Source: Ipomoea triloba | Taxonomy: Eukaryota > Streptophyta > Magnoliopsida > Solanales > Convolvulaceae | Direction of reading: 5' to 3' | Assembly (NCBI RefSeq): GCF_003576645.1 | Contig: NC_044923.1 | Coordinates: 4,239,612-4,303,611, forward strand | Length of the DNA stretch: 64,000 bases | Part shown: positions 1 through 10,282 of the stretch, one piece after another | Numbering within the stretch: the stretch's first letter is position 1 | Layout of the letters: the number at the start of each line of letters is the position of its first letter | Notes under the pieces: generated by a model | What the model was told of the DNA's origin: nothing | The model's input: the letters and a program-made list of their open reading frames with translations, nothing else | The model's database searches: none | Made by a program: the position numbers and the translations under genes

Positions 1-761
1 GAATTCGATGGCTATTGACAATGCCAAGCAAAATGGTCTATTTATACTATTACATATATTACAAATATATATCACCAATTACATCACACCAATTATATCA
101 CCAATTATTCAATCACCAATTATATCACACCAATCATATTATATTACCTATTTATCATTTTACCATAATAATAGTATAGGTGAATAAATATATATGAATA
201 ATTAATAGATTAATAAATTAATAAAATATGAGTAATTAATAGATTAATAAATTAATAAAATAATAAATAAATAAAATATGTGATTTTACCAAAATACCAC
301 TAACTTTGGGTGGGAAAGTTTGGGAGGAGGATATTGTTTTTATATATAGATAGATTAGTATTGAATTGGGGTTAGTGTGAGCCACCCTAACACCTGCATT
401 CCCCTTACTTAAAAGATCAGTTTTTTTTTTTTTTCTATCTGATTAGCTAGGTATCTCAGTTCCATCGTACTAATTTTGAACCCTATAAACTAGTTCCCAA
501 GGTGTATGAGGAGGTAAATCAAGTTTATCCAACTTTAAGATGCAATACCAAATTGTATTTTTATGTGCATAAGGAGCACAACCTAATCTAGATCCAATTC
601 TTGTTCGATCTCCCCCATTATTGAATTTTAAATGCAGTTTTTCAACTATTGAATATTACCATGGAGAAAGATCTTTTTTTTTTTTTTTTTTTTTTTTTTG
701 GGTTTGGGGAGGGGATTTGTGTGCCCATAAAGAACATCATTATAGAGTTGATTTTTTAGAC
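1..761. other. AT-rich spacer left of the hAT element
   Basis: No gene is visible. Positions 55-140 hold loose repeats of a 'caccaattatatca' type motif, and 180-275 repeats 'attaatagattaataaa'. T-runs lie at 421-434 and 674-699. The sequence resembles decayed repeat DNA, and the hAT transposon is inserted at its right edge. Confidence 0.5.
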
Positions 762-769
762 CTTAAAAC
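762..769. repeat. Target-site duplication, left copy (hAT)
   Basis: The 8 bp 'cttaaaac' directly precede the left terminal repeat. The identical 8 bp occur at 4487-4494 directly after the right terminal repeat. The absence of any mismatch suggests a recent insertion. Confidence 0.95.
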
Positions 770-794
770 TAGGGGTGGGCAAAACACGGACAAT

Positions 795-951
795 AGGCGG
801 TTAACCGACCGAACCGCTGAAATTCGGTTAACCGTAACCGAACCGAACTTTTCGGTTCGGTGAACGGTTAATGGAATTTGGAATTTTCGGTTAACGGTTA
901 ATTCGGTTCGAAACAGCCGGTTAACCGAATTAACCGAACGGTTAACCGAAA

Positions 952-960
<9 letters not shown>
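795..960. promoter_or_regulatory. Subterminal GGTTAACCG motif cluster, left
   Basis: The palindromic core 'ggttaaccg' and half-sites such as 'ttcggtt' and 'aaccgaac' recur every 10-20 bp. A matching cluster lies at 4318-4475. In Ac/Ds and related hAT elements, short subterminal motifs bind the zinc finger of the transposase. That role here is inferred from position and density. Confidence 0.7.
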
Positions 961-993
<33 letters not shown>

Positions 994-1419
994 CATGAGA
1001 AATCCCTAATCCCTAATTTCATTTGAGTTCAGCCGCCCCCAGCCCTCTTTGTTTCTCACTCTCTCGCAATCTCTCATTCTCTCTCAAATCTCAATCATCG
1101 CTGACGCCCACCGGCTACCGGCCACCACCCTTAGCCCTCACTGCCTCTCTCGCGCTCTCTCTCTCACCGTCAGAACGCAACTGCCCCTCACTGTCTCTCT
1201 CGCACTCTGTATCTCTCACCGCCCCAGTCCGCCACCAGCCCACCGCCATTCGCCAGCAGCCTAGAACCGTGGACCTGCTCCAGCCTCCAGGGATAGAGGC
1301 CAGTAGGCCACCGTCCACTGCCTGTCAGCCACCGCCAGCCACCCAAGCCCCTCACTGTCTCTCTCGCACTCAGTCCGCCACCGCCAGTAGGCCACCGTCG
1401 ACAAGGACACGCACACGAG

Positions 1420-1878
1420 GTATATATATATTAACAATGTTTTTTAGTTATCATTTCCAGTAATCCAGTGTGCTGTTGTCTCATGCTGTCTGCTGTCAAA
1501 ATGATCTGTCAAGGTTTAATTTGCAGAATATGCTTGTTAGTCCTTGTTATTAGTTATTACAGTAGCTTATTAGTTATTTGCTTATTTACAGAATTACAGT
1601 AGCTTATTAGTTATTACTCCTTGTTATTTGTTAACATTTCACATTTGCAGTATATATATATATATATATCTTAACAATGTTTTTTTAGTGTTAAATACTT
1701 AAATATATTTTTTCTTTCTAATAATAAAAATTTATTTTTTTAAGTAGTAATCCAGTGATCCAATGTTTTGTATCTGCTAATTACTTAATTAGCTTATGTT
1801 GCATTGATGATTTGAGTATGTATTGATAATTTATGTAGCTTATGTTGCATTGAGAAATTTTATTAATGTTGCTTGTAG
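1420..1878 (+). other. Probable 5'UTR intron of the hAT transposase
   Basis: A donor 'gag|gtatat' at 1420 and an acceptor 'ttgtag' ending at 1878 directly precede the ATG at 1879. The upstream region is C/T-rich and lacks a conserved protein in any frame, as expected of an untranslated leader. Inferred only from splice signals. Confidence 0.5.
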
Positions 1879-3930
1879 ATGTCAATGGAAGAAATTTCTC
1901 CGTTGTATACGGCTCTTTCGTCAGATGAAGTTGCTATTTCAACAAGTGAGAGTGCAGGTGCAAGTCAAATTTCAAAAAAGAGAAAAGCAACAAAATCTAG
2001 GTCAGAAGTTTGGTCTCATTTTAAACAAGTTACTTCATCTTCTGGTGTTACTTCATGTAAATGTGTGCACTGTGGGAAAGAATATGCTTGTGATACAAAG
2101 AGAAATGGAACTACATCATTAAAATATCACATGAATGCATGTAAACAAAATCCTAATAATGTTGACAAGTCACAATCTCAAATTGTTGTGCAAAAAAAGG
2201 GTAATGAAGGGGAAGGGGCTATTTCAAGTTGGAAATTCGATCAAGAAGCTATTAGAAAGGCTCTAGCAAATATGATTGTGAAGTGTGAACTACCCTTTAG
2301 ATTTGTGGAGAGTGAAGGTTTGAAGGAATTTGTTCAAGTGGCTTGTCCTATGTTTCACATTCCTTCAAGAAGAACAATCACAAGAGATGTTTATCAACTT
2401 TATTTAGATGAGAGGATCAAAGTGAGAAATTTGTTGAAGAGTTCATGTAATAGAGTGTGTTTAACTACGGATACATGGACATCTTTGCAAAGAATTAATT
2501 ACATGTGTCTCACAGCTCACTTTATTGATGATAATTGGAATTTGCATAAGAAAGTCATAAATTTTTGTCAAATTTCAAGTCATAAAGGTGATGCTATTGG
2601 TAAATTGATTGAAAAATGCTTGCTTTCTTGGGGGGTTGATAAATTATTCACTATTACGGTTGATAATGCAAGTGCAAATGATGGTGCTATTGGATATTTG
2701 CAAAAAAAGTTTGGGAGTAAGCATGGAAATATTTTGAATGGAAAATATATGCATATGAGGTGTGTTGCACATATAGTAAATTTGATTGTGAATGAAGGTT
2801 TGAAACTTTTGAATAAGTCGGTTGCTCGTGTTAGAGGGGCGGTGAGATATGTAAGGCAATCTCCATCTAGATTGCAAAAATTTAAAGAGTGTGTTGAAAG
2901 TGAGAATATAGAAAGCAAAAGTTTGTTGTGCCTTGATGTTAGTACTCGTTGGAATTCAACATATTTGATGCTAAATTGTGCTCAAAAGTTTGAAAAAGCT
3001 TTCTATATGTTTGATTTACAAGATGAGAATTTTAAAGATGATCTTGAATCGGGGGATGGTATACCTATTGAAAGTGATTGGAATGTTGTTAGGGATTTAG
3101 TAAAATTCTTGGAACACTTTTATGAGCTTACAAATAGAGTTTCCGGGACTTGTTATGTTACTTCCAATTGCTTGTTTGATGAGATATGTGAAATTGATTG
3201 TCTTTTGAGAGAGTGCAAAGCTTCGGATGAGAATGAATTTAGTTTAATGGCAATGAAGATGAAAGATAAATTTCACAAATATTGGGGGAACATTGACAAG
3301 TTGAATATGTTGATTTTTGTTGCCATTATTCTTGATCCTAGACACAAGTTTTGCTATGTTGAGTTTGCTTTGAAAGATATGTTTGAGGGTACAAAAGGTG
3401 TGGAAATGACAAAGAAGGTTAAAGATGCGGTCTATGAATTGTTTAATGCTTATAAGCCTTCAAATGACAATGTGTCATCTACTTCCACGCCAACATCTAG
3501 TTCGAATATAGGAGAATGCCAAGCTAGGATGAAAAAGCGTATGCAAGAGAAGTTTGTAAGGCACAAACTTCAATCAGGTAATGTTGGGGATCAAATGTCA
3601 GAATTGGATAAGTATCTCAATGAAGCTACGGAGCCAGTAAAGGATGATTTTAATATTTTGTTGTGGTGGAAAGTTAATAGCCCTAGATTTCCTTATTTGT
3701 CATTGTTGGCTCGAGATGTGCTAGCTATTCCAGTATCCACGGTTGCTTCTGAGTCTACCTTTAGTACCGGAGGACGTGTTCTTGATTCCTTTAGGAGTTC
3801 TTTAACTCCTAGAATGGCTCAAGCTCTTGTGTGCTATCAAGATTGGATTCAAAATTCAACAGTTTCATTAGATGTTTTTGAAGAACTTCAAGAGTTAAAT
3901 GACTTTGAAAGTGTTGAAAATGGTATGTAA
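1879..3930 (+). CDS. hAT transposase (BED zinc finger, hATC)
   Basis: An ORF of 683 codons with no stop or frameshift. It has a basic KKRK stretch (about 33-36), a BED-type zinc finger (C62, C65, H84, C88), then an RNase H-like catalytic core. Asp of TTDTWTS (about 199) and Asp of TVDNAS (about 263) fit the first two acidic residues. The CVAHIVNLIV block (about 296-305) and STRWNST motif follow. The C-terminal hATC dimerisation domain starts near DKYLNEA and contains VASESTFSTGGRVLD. It should cut out and reinsert its own element and related MITEs in the nucleus. A likely 3' intron (donor at 3923, acceptor ending 4020) would replace the last two codons with an 11-residue tail ending at the stop at 4053-4055, giving 692 aa. 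The ATG follows an intron acceptor immediately. Confidence 0.93.
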   Translation: MSMEEISPLYTALSSDEVAISTSESAGASQISKKRKATKSRSEVWSHFKQVTSSSGVTSCKCVHCGKEYACDTKRNGTTSLKYHMNACKQNPNNVDKSQSQIVVQKKGNEGEGAISSWKFDQEAIRKALANMIVKCELPFRFVESEGLKEFVQVACPMFHIPSRRTITRDVYQLYLDERIKVRNLLKSSCNRVCLTTDTWTSLQRINYMCLTAHFIDDNWNLHKKVINFCQISSHKGDAIGKLIEKCLLSWGVDKLFTITVDNASANDGAIGYLQKKFGSKHGNILNGKYMHMRCVAHIVNLIVNEGLKLLNKSVARVRGAVRYVRQSPSRLQKFKECVESENIESKSLLCLDVSTRWNSTYLMLNCAQKFEKAFYMFDLQDENFKDDLESGDGIPIESDWNVVRDLVKFLEHFYELTNRVSGTCYVTSNCLFDEICEIDCLLRECKASDENEFSLMAMKMKDKFHKYWGNIDKLNMLIFVAIILDPRHKFCYVEFALKDMFEGTKGVEMTKKVKDAVYELFNAYKPSNDNVSSTSTPTSSSNIGECQARMKKRMQEKFVRHKLQSGNVGDQMSELDKYLNEATEPVKDDFNILLWWKVNSPRFPYLSLLARDVLAIPVSTVASESTFSTGGRVLDSFRSSLTPRMAQALVCYQDWIQNSTVSLDVFEELQELNDFESVENGM

Positions 3931-4020
3931 ATTTTATTTCTTTTCTTTATAAATTTTACTTTCATCGCCCAAATGAAAATTTTAATATATTAATTTTGTT
4001 TTTGGTCTTTTATTTTTTAG
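3923..4020 (+). other. Probable 3' intron of the hAT transposase
   Basis: The last codons overlap a donor 'aatg|gtatgt' at 3923. A T-rich tract and 'ttttag' end at 4020. Splicing keeps the frame and adds a short tail containing SSWNAMEPTL before a stop at 4053-4055. Retention gives the 683-aa form. Both forms end just after the hATC domain. Confidence 0.55.
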
Positions 4021-4486
4021 ATTCTTCATGGAATGCAATGGAACCTACCTTGTGAATTGTGAGTAAGGTGTTTATGAAGACTATGGACTATGGACTATGG
4101 ATGTGTGTTTGTAATCTTTGATTCTTTGTATGTGAAATTGCTTGTATTATGACTATGGACTATGGATATTTAGACTTTGGATTTTGGATTGAAGATTTGA
4201 AGTTATGGATGTTTTTGCATTTTGTTTTTATATATTTTGTTATAAATTTACTATGATATGCATTTTATTTTAATTGGATTTATTATTTTAGGTGTTAGTT
4301 TTAGAATTTTAAAAATTATGGTTAATCGGTTAACCGACCGATTAACCGAAAAAAGAATTCGGTTCGGTTAATTCGGAAATAGAAATTTCGGTTCGGTTAA
4401 CGGTTAAAGGGTTTGACAAGTTCGGTTAATTCGGTTTTGGTAATTCGGTTCGGTTAACCGTTCGGTTAACCGAATGCCCACCCCTA

Positions 4487-4494
4487 CTTAAAAC
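4487..4494. repeat. Target-site duplication, right copy (hAT)
   Basis: This is the perfect partner of 762-769 ('cttaaaac'), next to the right terminal inverted repeat. Confidence 0.95.
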
Positions 4495-4984
4495 AACAAA
4501 AGTATTACTACTAAAACACAATCATCATAAGATCACCAAAATAAAAACCTCAATCATATCATACAAAAAGTTGTAAATAAGTTTCAATGCTTACTCAAAA
4601 TTTTTGGAATCAACAAGTGATAGGTGGCTAGGAAGTGGGATCTTTTGCAAAATTTTAATTTTTTTATTTATTTATTTCGAGATGAATGATTGAATGAGTG
4701 AAGCATAATTCTTACATAAAGTCACGTATTTGATTCTTGCCAATACCTTCTCGATTAAAGCCGTTGCATATGATCTTCTTATAGATTGAGCGAAATTTAA
4801 TATACACTCTTAAATAAGAACTGTGAGTTTCTTTCGTCACTTAAAAACCAAATCATTTTTCTTTGTTTTCTTCCACTGTCTATAGCTTCTTTATTTTTTT
4901 TCCCTTTTAATTCATTTTCCTTTTTGTTAAATTTTTTCTTGTCTTATGGGTTACGTTCGATGGGCTTCACATTCACGATATCAT

Positions 4985-5273
4985 GGTGTGTTTGGTTCGC
5001 ACATGAGAATTAGAATTGGAATGAGTATCAAATACTTGGTAATAGTAATGGATTTTGGTGAAAGTATTTTGCATGTTTGGTAGTAGAATGAAATGAGAAC
5101 GATTATTAATAATTGGAAAAGCGGATGAGAAAGGGGGTGAAACCCATATTTCATTAGGGAATAAATTTTGTAATTAAGAGACTCATAGTAGTGTTCTAAA
5201 AACCTATCGACCAAACAATAACAATGATTTTAATACTCATTTTTAATAGCTAAACTTGTGAACCAAACACACC
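4985..5273. mobile_element. MITE with GGTGTGTTTGGTTC ends
   Basis: The left end 'ggtgtgtttggttcgcac' (4985-5002) matches the reverse complement of 'gtgaaccaaacacacc' at 5258-5273. The interior of about 290 bp is AT-rich and non-coding. I could not define a target duplication, so the superfamily is open; Harbinger- or hAT-like is possible. Confidence 0.65.
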
Positions 5274-5471
5274 CTTAATTCCATCAACCTACATTAAGGA
5301 TTCATCTTACTCTGCCAATTACATATACGCTATATGCATAGCTGGCCAGCTGCATACGAGAAAGGAACGCAAAAAGGGCGCGAAAGTCCGACAAGTTGGC
5401 GGTGATGATGTCATAATATGGGCCAAGATTCACGACGGTTACATCTGGATCTTTGACGGGTTACTTGACAA

Positions 5472-6033
5472 GTTAACAAATTATTATGTGGACCATGATC
5501 CACATATATGTGTGAATTATAATAAAAAATATATTTTTAATATATTAAATGTATATTATATATGTATTGAATGTACATTATATAATATAATATATATTTA
5601 ATACACAAATAATATACAAATATATAAAAAAAAGGTTTATTTGTTCTAAAATAATAAGTTTGAAGACCTAATTAGAGCTTTTTGAAGTTGAAGGGCTTAA
5701 TTGCACAAATAAGTATAGTTTGAGGTCTATTTGACCCTTATCCCTAAATAAAATGATATTTTAGTGTTTCTATAATGAAACTAGTGTGTGGGAAAAATGA
5801 AACAAAAAAATATAGCTCATGAAATAATTTATATTGTTGATCATATGAAAGTATGAAATTGTAGTAGAATTAAAATGATACTTTAATATTGTTACAATGA
5901 AACTAGTGTGCGTGAAAAATAAAATTAAAATACAGAGCAATAATATCAAATGAAACTGAAGTGTAATTAGAATGATACCTATTTCATGGTCCACGTTGCT
6001 ACATGGATCATGGTTCACAATAAAATTTGCCGT
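5472..6033. mobile_element. MITE of the GGACCATGGTCCAC family (copy 1)
   Basis: The left end near 5475 reads 'caaattattatgtggaccat' and the right end near 6030 reads 'ggttcacaataaaatttgcc'. The interior contains AT-rich runs with repeated 'aatgtacattata'. The same ends and interior motifs recur at 14574-16314, 24425-24662, 42119-42241, 57300-57445 and 60136-60312. No gene lies inside. Confidence 0.6.
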
Positions 6034-6214
6034 ATAAGGTAGGATGATCTAAGATTTTTATTATTTGACTCAGCTCGACCTAACTCGTATTTAATCATGC
6101 AATAAATGAAATAATTAACTCAGCTTGACCCAACTCGTATTTAATCATGCAATAAATGTAATAATTTTGAACCACCCAAAGAAAGAATAGTCTTTATATA
6201 TTTATTTTAGAGTA

Positions 6215-6365
6215 ATATTGACTCAATTACAATGTAGTATTTATTCTATATTTTCTTTATCTGTTACAACTTAAAGAGTCAATACCGCACTATCGAGATT
6301 TAATCCAGTGACCTTCCCTCGAGAAGAGTCACAAAGATATCATCTGAACACAATGTGTTTGGCAA
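6215..6365 (-). repeat. SINE-1 family copy (minus)
   Basis: Read on the minus strand it starts near 'ccaaacacattgtgttcaga' and ends with a 'actacattgtaattgagtc' tail. It resembles the plus-strand copies at 9493-9640 and 43548-43686. It is degenerate. Confidence 0.55.
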
Positions 6366-6471
6366 GAATGTAATTGTCTTTATTTAATGATAGAGAAAGC
6401 ATATTTTAGATGCGCAACTTGAATATCAATTTAAAAAAATTATTCATTATGTTCTTTTATGCAACGAATAA

Positions 6472-6506
<35 letters not shown>
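6472..6506. repeat. (ATT)n microsatellite
   Basis: About 11-12 uninterrupted copies of a trinucleotide in an AT-rich spacer. Confidence 0.9.
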
Positions 6507-6507
<1 letters not shown>

Positions 6508-6509
6508 TT

Positions 6510-7380
6510 ATATGAAGTTAAAGGTAGTCAAAACTTGACAAGTGACAAGGGCCCCATAGTATTATTATTATTACGGAGTTATCAATTTATCATCAGTTAT
6601 GTATGTACTTACTACTTACTATATGAAGTTATAGAGATATACACCAAAAAAAAAAAAAAGGAAAAAAAAAAAGAAGAAGACTCCATCCTTTGCCTTTGAC
6701 CCTACTACTCTTTAATTCCCTATTCCCTATTACAAGGCAAGAAATGTAGCAAGGGTAAGCTCGTATTCACAAGATGGTGTAGAGTTTTAGTATAAATTAA
6801 AATAGTAGCATTCCTTCTACATAGATTAAACAATAATAAAAAGATTGAATTTAAATAGTTTAATGTCTAATTATTATTTTTAAATCAAGTAAAACATAAA
6901 ATTATATATAATTTAACGGTCCATTAGAGGGTATGGTAAGTGTGAATAGTGACAAAAATATAAAGAAAAATTAAAGATATATAATTACACTGTCTAAAGG
7001 TAAAAGCGAAGATATAAAAACGATGTGCTCTTTGAGTCACATTTTATATAGTATTTCAATGGTAAATCAACATTTCTTTGTTCAATTTTTTTGTTGTTAT
7101 AATTTATTTTTATTGGAACAATGTTGTTGAATAGAGAAGAACAAAGTCATTGATCTATGGTGTTAGACACTCCCACTTATATCTTAGTCAAGGAGTGGAA
7201 ATACGGTCTTCGCCTTCAATAGGTTAGGAATTTTCATCTCTAATGATCGAGGGACTTCGTTTCCCGCCCAACTAGGGAATTGTCTTTAACAAACCAAGGG
7301 ACCTTGTCCTTATAAACAATCAAAGGTGGTCAATGTCCACAACTAACTAAAGGACTTTGTCAATTTCATACTATAAGAGC
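6510..7380. other. Spacer without recognisable gene
   Basis: AT-rich sequence with an A/G-rich tract at 6643-6682. Positions 7160-7380 carry variants of 'gggactttgtc' resembling a decayed SINE. No coding frame has support. Confidence 0.4.
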
Positions 7381-7385
7381 ATCAA

Positions 7386-7735
7386 TACCAGAAGTTATTT
7401 CGCGATTTTTAAGATAGGAATTGACACATGGAAGAGAGAGAATGTAGGTGAGAGAAATAAAAGTATCATCTGCAAGGTTTGGTTTTTAGCACAGTAAATT
7501 CTACTTGCTTTTTGTCGAAACAAACAGGCACAACAAAGCCCATGAATGCACGCGCCCGCTGGAGCGTAAACAGATTTATTTATTTAAAAAATGTCAAATC
7601 AGTGTTTGTTTTTATTTTTTTATTTATTTTCCTTATCTCTTCCCATCTTTTCTTTACTAATCACACTTACAAAAACTTCTCAAAAACCACAAAGAAACTT
7701 CACTATTAATGATCCTCTAATCTTCAATTCGTCCT
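7386..7735. mobile_element. Candidate MITE related to 27403-27733
   Basis: The left part ('agcatcaatacc', 'agttatttcgcg') resembles the left part of 27403-27733. The right part ('cacttacaaaaacttctc') is inverted relative to it. The interior has a short GC-rich patch ('acgcgcccgctgg'). The boundaries are uncertain. Confidence 0.4.
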
Positions 7736-8035
7736 TAACCAATCAGAGATCATTAAAATAGCAATAATTTGTATATTTTCATGGAATTGTATAAGAACAA
7801 AAAAAAAAAAAAAAAGAAATCACCTTTGAAATTGGCATTATAATGTATTTGAGTTAATTTTTGTTAAATGAATAAAGTAGTGTCCATAAAAAACCTAGCT
7901 GGAGATTCAACTGATCATTATAGTAGTTAGAAAACTAACTTTTTTTTTTCTTTTCATAACAATATAATATATAGTCTTTATGAGTTGTTGGCATTAAATA
8001 AATAAATAAATAAATCTCCCTCGCGCCTTCAAAAA

Positions 8036-8333
8036 CTGCACTCTCTCTCGCCCAGTCAACCTTAGTCATCACTTCCAACTCACTTTTGCTCCACCACCTT
8101 CACCGCCCTCCGCCGCCACTCTCCGGCACCGCCGTCACCATATCTCCGCCGCCAACATTTTCCCTTCTAAGCCTCACCTTTCCCCCCATTCTGGGTAAGC
8201 TCTAATTATGACTGAAATGGAAACACATGCAAGAATTTGGCGGCGCCGAATTTCTTCCTTATCCTAAAATCTTCTCCCCTTTTCCCTATAGATTCCCCCC
8301 TTCTAGAAGGAAATAAAAGGAGGAAACCTCGGA
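8036..8333 (+). promoter_or_regulatory. Leader and proximal promoter of the D-type cyclin gene
   Basis: A CT-rich stretch beginning 'actctctctcgccc' (8039 onward) is typical of plant core promoters and 5'UTRs. A likely 5'UTR intron runs from 8195 (donor 'ctgg|gtaagc') to 8291 (acceptor 'ccctatag'). A TTTGGCGG sequence at 8236-8243 fits the E2F/DP consensus WTTSSCSS. Confidence 0.5.
8236..8243 (+). promoter_or_regulatory. Candidate E2F/DP site in the cyclin leader
   Basis: TTTGGCGG matches the WTTSSCSS consensus for E2F/DP factors. It lies about 90 bp upstream of the ATG, inside the probable 5'UTR intron. E2F control of cell-cycle genes is established; binding at this site is inference. Confidence 0.4.
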
Positions 8334-9916
8334 ATGGAAGCTTCTACATCGTCTGTGTCTTGTCTGCAAGGGGGAGAGGATACTAATAAGCTCACTACAG
8401 CAGCTGAAGAAGAAGAAGATGAAGATGAGTATATACAGAGATTGGTTGAGAGAGAAATTTCCATTGATGGGGTTCAGAGGGATTTATTTATCAGTGGGTC
8501 TTGGATTCAAGAAGCTCGTTTGGATGCAATAAAATACATTCTTGGTGTTAGTTTCTTCTTCCCAGTTTTTTTTTTTTTGAGTATTAAATCCCATTTTCTC
8601 TCTCTCTGTTCTTAATTAGTGTAAATTTTTGTTTGTTTGGTGATTTATGGGCATAATTTTGCATTTCTGATTCAGACAGGAGGGTTATTTGGGTTCAGTA
8701 TACAGACAGCATACTTATCAGTGACATATCTTGATCAATTTCTGTCAAGAAGATCCATAGATGTAAGCCAAGGTTTCATTTTTATCTTGAAATTTGACAT
8801 TTTACTGGTTTTTATTGAATGGGGTTGTTGATTAATGTTAATTATGTTATGATGAAATAAAAATAGGGTGAAAAAGATTGGGCAATGAAGTTATTATCAA
8901 TGGCTTGCCTTTCATTGGCTGCTAAAATGGAGGAGTGTAGAGTGCCATCACTATCAGAATATCCCATGGAAGGATACAATTTTGAGACCAAATTCTTGCA
9001 AAGAATGGAGCTTTTGGTACTCAATGCATTGGAATGGAGAATGGGACTTATCACTCCCTTCGCCTTCACCCGATATTTCGTGGTGAAGTTTAGCGAAAAC
9101 TGTCGAGGAAACGCCCAATCGCCAATCGATCAAGGCGCTGTTGTGTCGAGATCTATGGAGATAATGTTGAGAGTGATGGGAGGTAGTGTCTAATAATCTT
9201 GAAAATTATTCTGATGGTTTATAATTAATGCTTGATTGGTTCTGGTTTTTGGTGATTAATTGTTTAGCTTTGTTATTGAATTCTTTTGTTTTTAATTTTT
9301 TTTTATGCAGACATAAAGTTAATGAGTTACAGATCATCTGTACTAGCTGCAGCAGCAACATTGCTGGCATTGGATCAAGGACTAATAAAAGACACCATTG
9401 AGGTTAAGATAAATGCCTTACCTACAAGTGGATTCATTAAAATTGTGAGTGTTATCTTAATCTTAATCTTTATTCTATACATATAACAGACCCGAAGCCA
9501 AACACCTTGTGCTTAGATGGCATTTAGTGACTCTCCTATATGGGAGGTCATGAGATCAAGCCTAGATACCCCTTGTGTTTCAACAGGTTGAGAAAGTATA
9601 GATGAACAGATACTACAATGTAATAGGGACAGACTCGAATCGTTCTTTGTTATAGTTTCAGAGTTTCTTATTTAAGTCTTTATAACGTTAACAGGACGAT
9701 CTGTTGTTCTGCTACAATCAAATGAGGGAGCTCGACACGCAAAAAAACGAGTTGCTAGAGTGCAGCATAGTGACTCCTCCCTTGTCACCGAATCAGCTGC
9801 TGATGAGCTCGAAAGAAAATCCTTTAGTTTCCTACTCGCTTAGCTCTCGGAAGAGGCTAACGTTCCAGGGTAGCGAGCATAGCCCTGGTTTGCCAGAGGA
9901 GAAGCGCCAACGCTAA
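8334..9916 (+). CDS. D-type cyclin, CYCD5-like (5 exons)
   Basis: Exons by frame and splice signals: 8334-8546, 8676-8762, 8867-9182, 9311-9444 and 9695-9916. Together they encode 323 aa. D-type cyclins activate CDKA to phosphorylate retinoblastoma-related protein at G1/S in the nucleus. An acidic N-terminal stretch precedes the cyclin N domain (about residues 38-165), which includes the FGFSIQTAYLSVTYLD block and the conserved MACLSLAAKMEE segment. A cyclin C domain follows, starting near the ITPFAFTRYF block. The tail has a TPPLSP phosphosite-like motif and a basic end (EKRQR), as in Arabidopsis CYCD5;1. The canonical RBR-binding LxCxE motif is absent; the N terminus has only VSCLQ. The first intron was placed to keep the spacing of FGF relative to CYCD5;1. 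A SINE copy lies in intron 4. The class is sure; the D5 assignment is likely. Confidence 0.9.
9493..9640 (+). repeat. SINE-1 copy in cyclin intron 4
   Basis: Contains 'caccttgtgcttagatggca', a middle 'aacaggttgagaaagtatag' and the end 'cagatactacaatgtaat', matching the full copy at 43548-43686. It lies within the intron 9445-9694 and does not touch splice sites. Confidence 0.7.
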
Positions 9917-10282
9917 TTGGCAACAGGTTCAGTTTTGTACTGACACTAAAACCGTTCCATTTAACCTGTTTTACTCGTGTAATGACTTGGGATTGAGTGT
10001 TTAGACTACTACTTGGATGCAAGGAGAAGGCGAAATCAATTCAGATGAATAAGAAAAAGGGCTAAAAGCCGGACATTGGCCAAGAAGCTAACTTCAAGTC
10101 TTTGAGTTTAAATTTCGAGTTTATAGAGTTGGGGTGGAAAAGGGCCTCGTTATAATGATATAACTATATATATATATAAGAGGTTACTAGACATCGTATC
10201 ACTGGATTTAGGTCTATATATATATTTTTTTGAAAGAAGTTCTTTGTAGCGGTTTTTAGGTACACAATGACTTGCTGTCCTC
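9917..10282. other. 3' flank of the cyclin gene
   Basis: Presumed 3'UTR followed by AT-rich spacer. No further coding exon is seen. A short (TA)n tract lies at about 10163-10180. Confidence 0.4.

Larger units (their letters stand above)
770..4486 (+). mobile_element. Complete hAT (Ac-like) DNA transposon
   Basis: The ends are perfect 12-bp inverted repeats, 'taggggtgggca' at 770-781 and 'tgcccaccccta' at 4475-4486. The element is flanked by a perfect 8-bp target duplication, 'cttaaaac' (762-769 and 4487-4494), the size made by hAT transposases. Both subterminal regions (about 795-955 and 4318-4475) are crowded with direct and inverted copies of a CGGTTAACCG-type motif, which are likely transposase binding sites. 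One uninterrupted transposase gene lies inside, after a pyrimidine-rich leader (about 1023-1419) and a probable 5'UTR intron (1420-1878). An (AT)n microsatellite sits at about 955-991. All parts needed in cis and trans appear present, so it may be autonomous; activity itself is inferred. At 3.7 kb it is of normal size for the superfamily. Confidence 0.95.

Noticed and set aside
1023..1463. 146-codon open frame in the left part of the hAT element
   Set aside because: C/T-rich low complexity without conserved residues. It overlaps other open frames and is better explained as the transposase leader.
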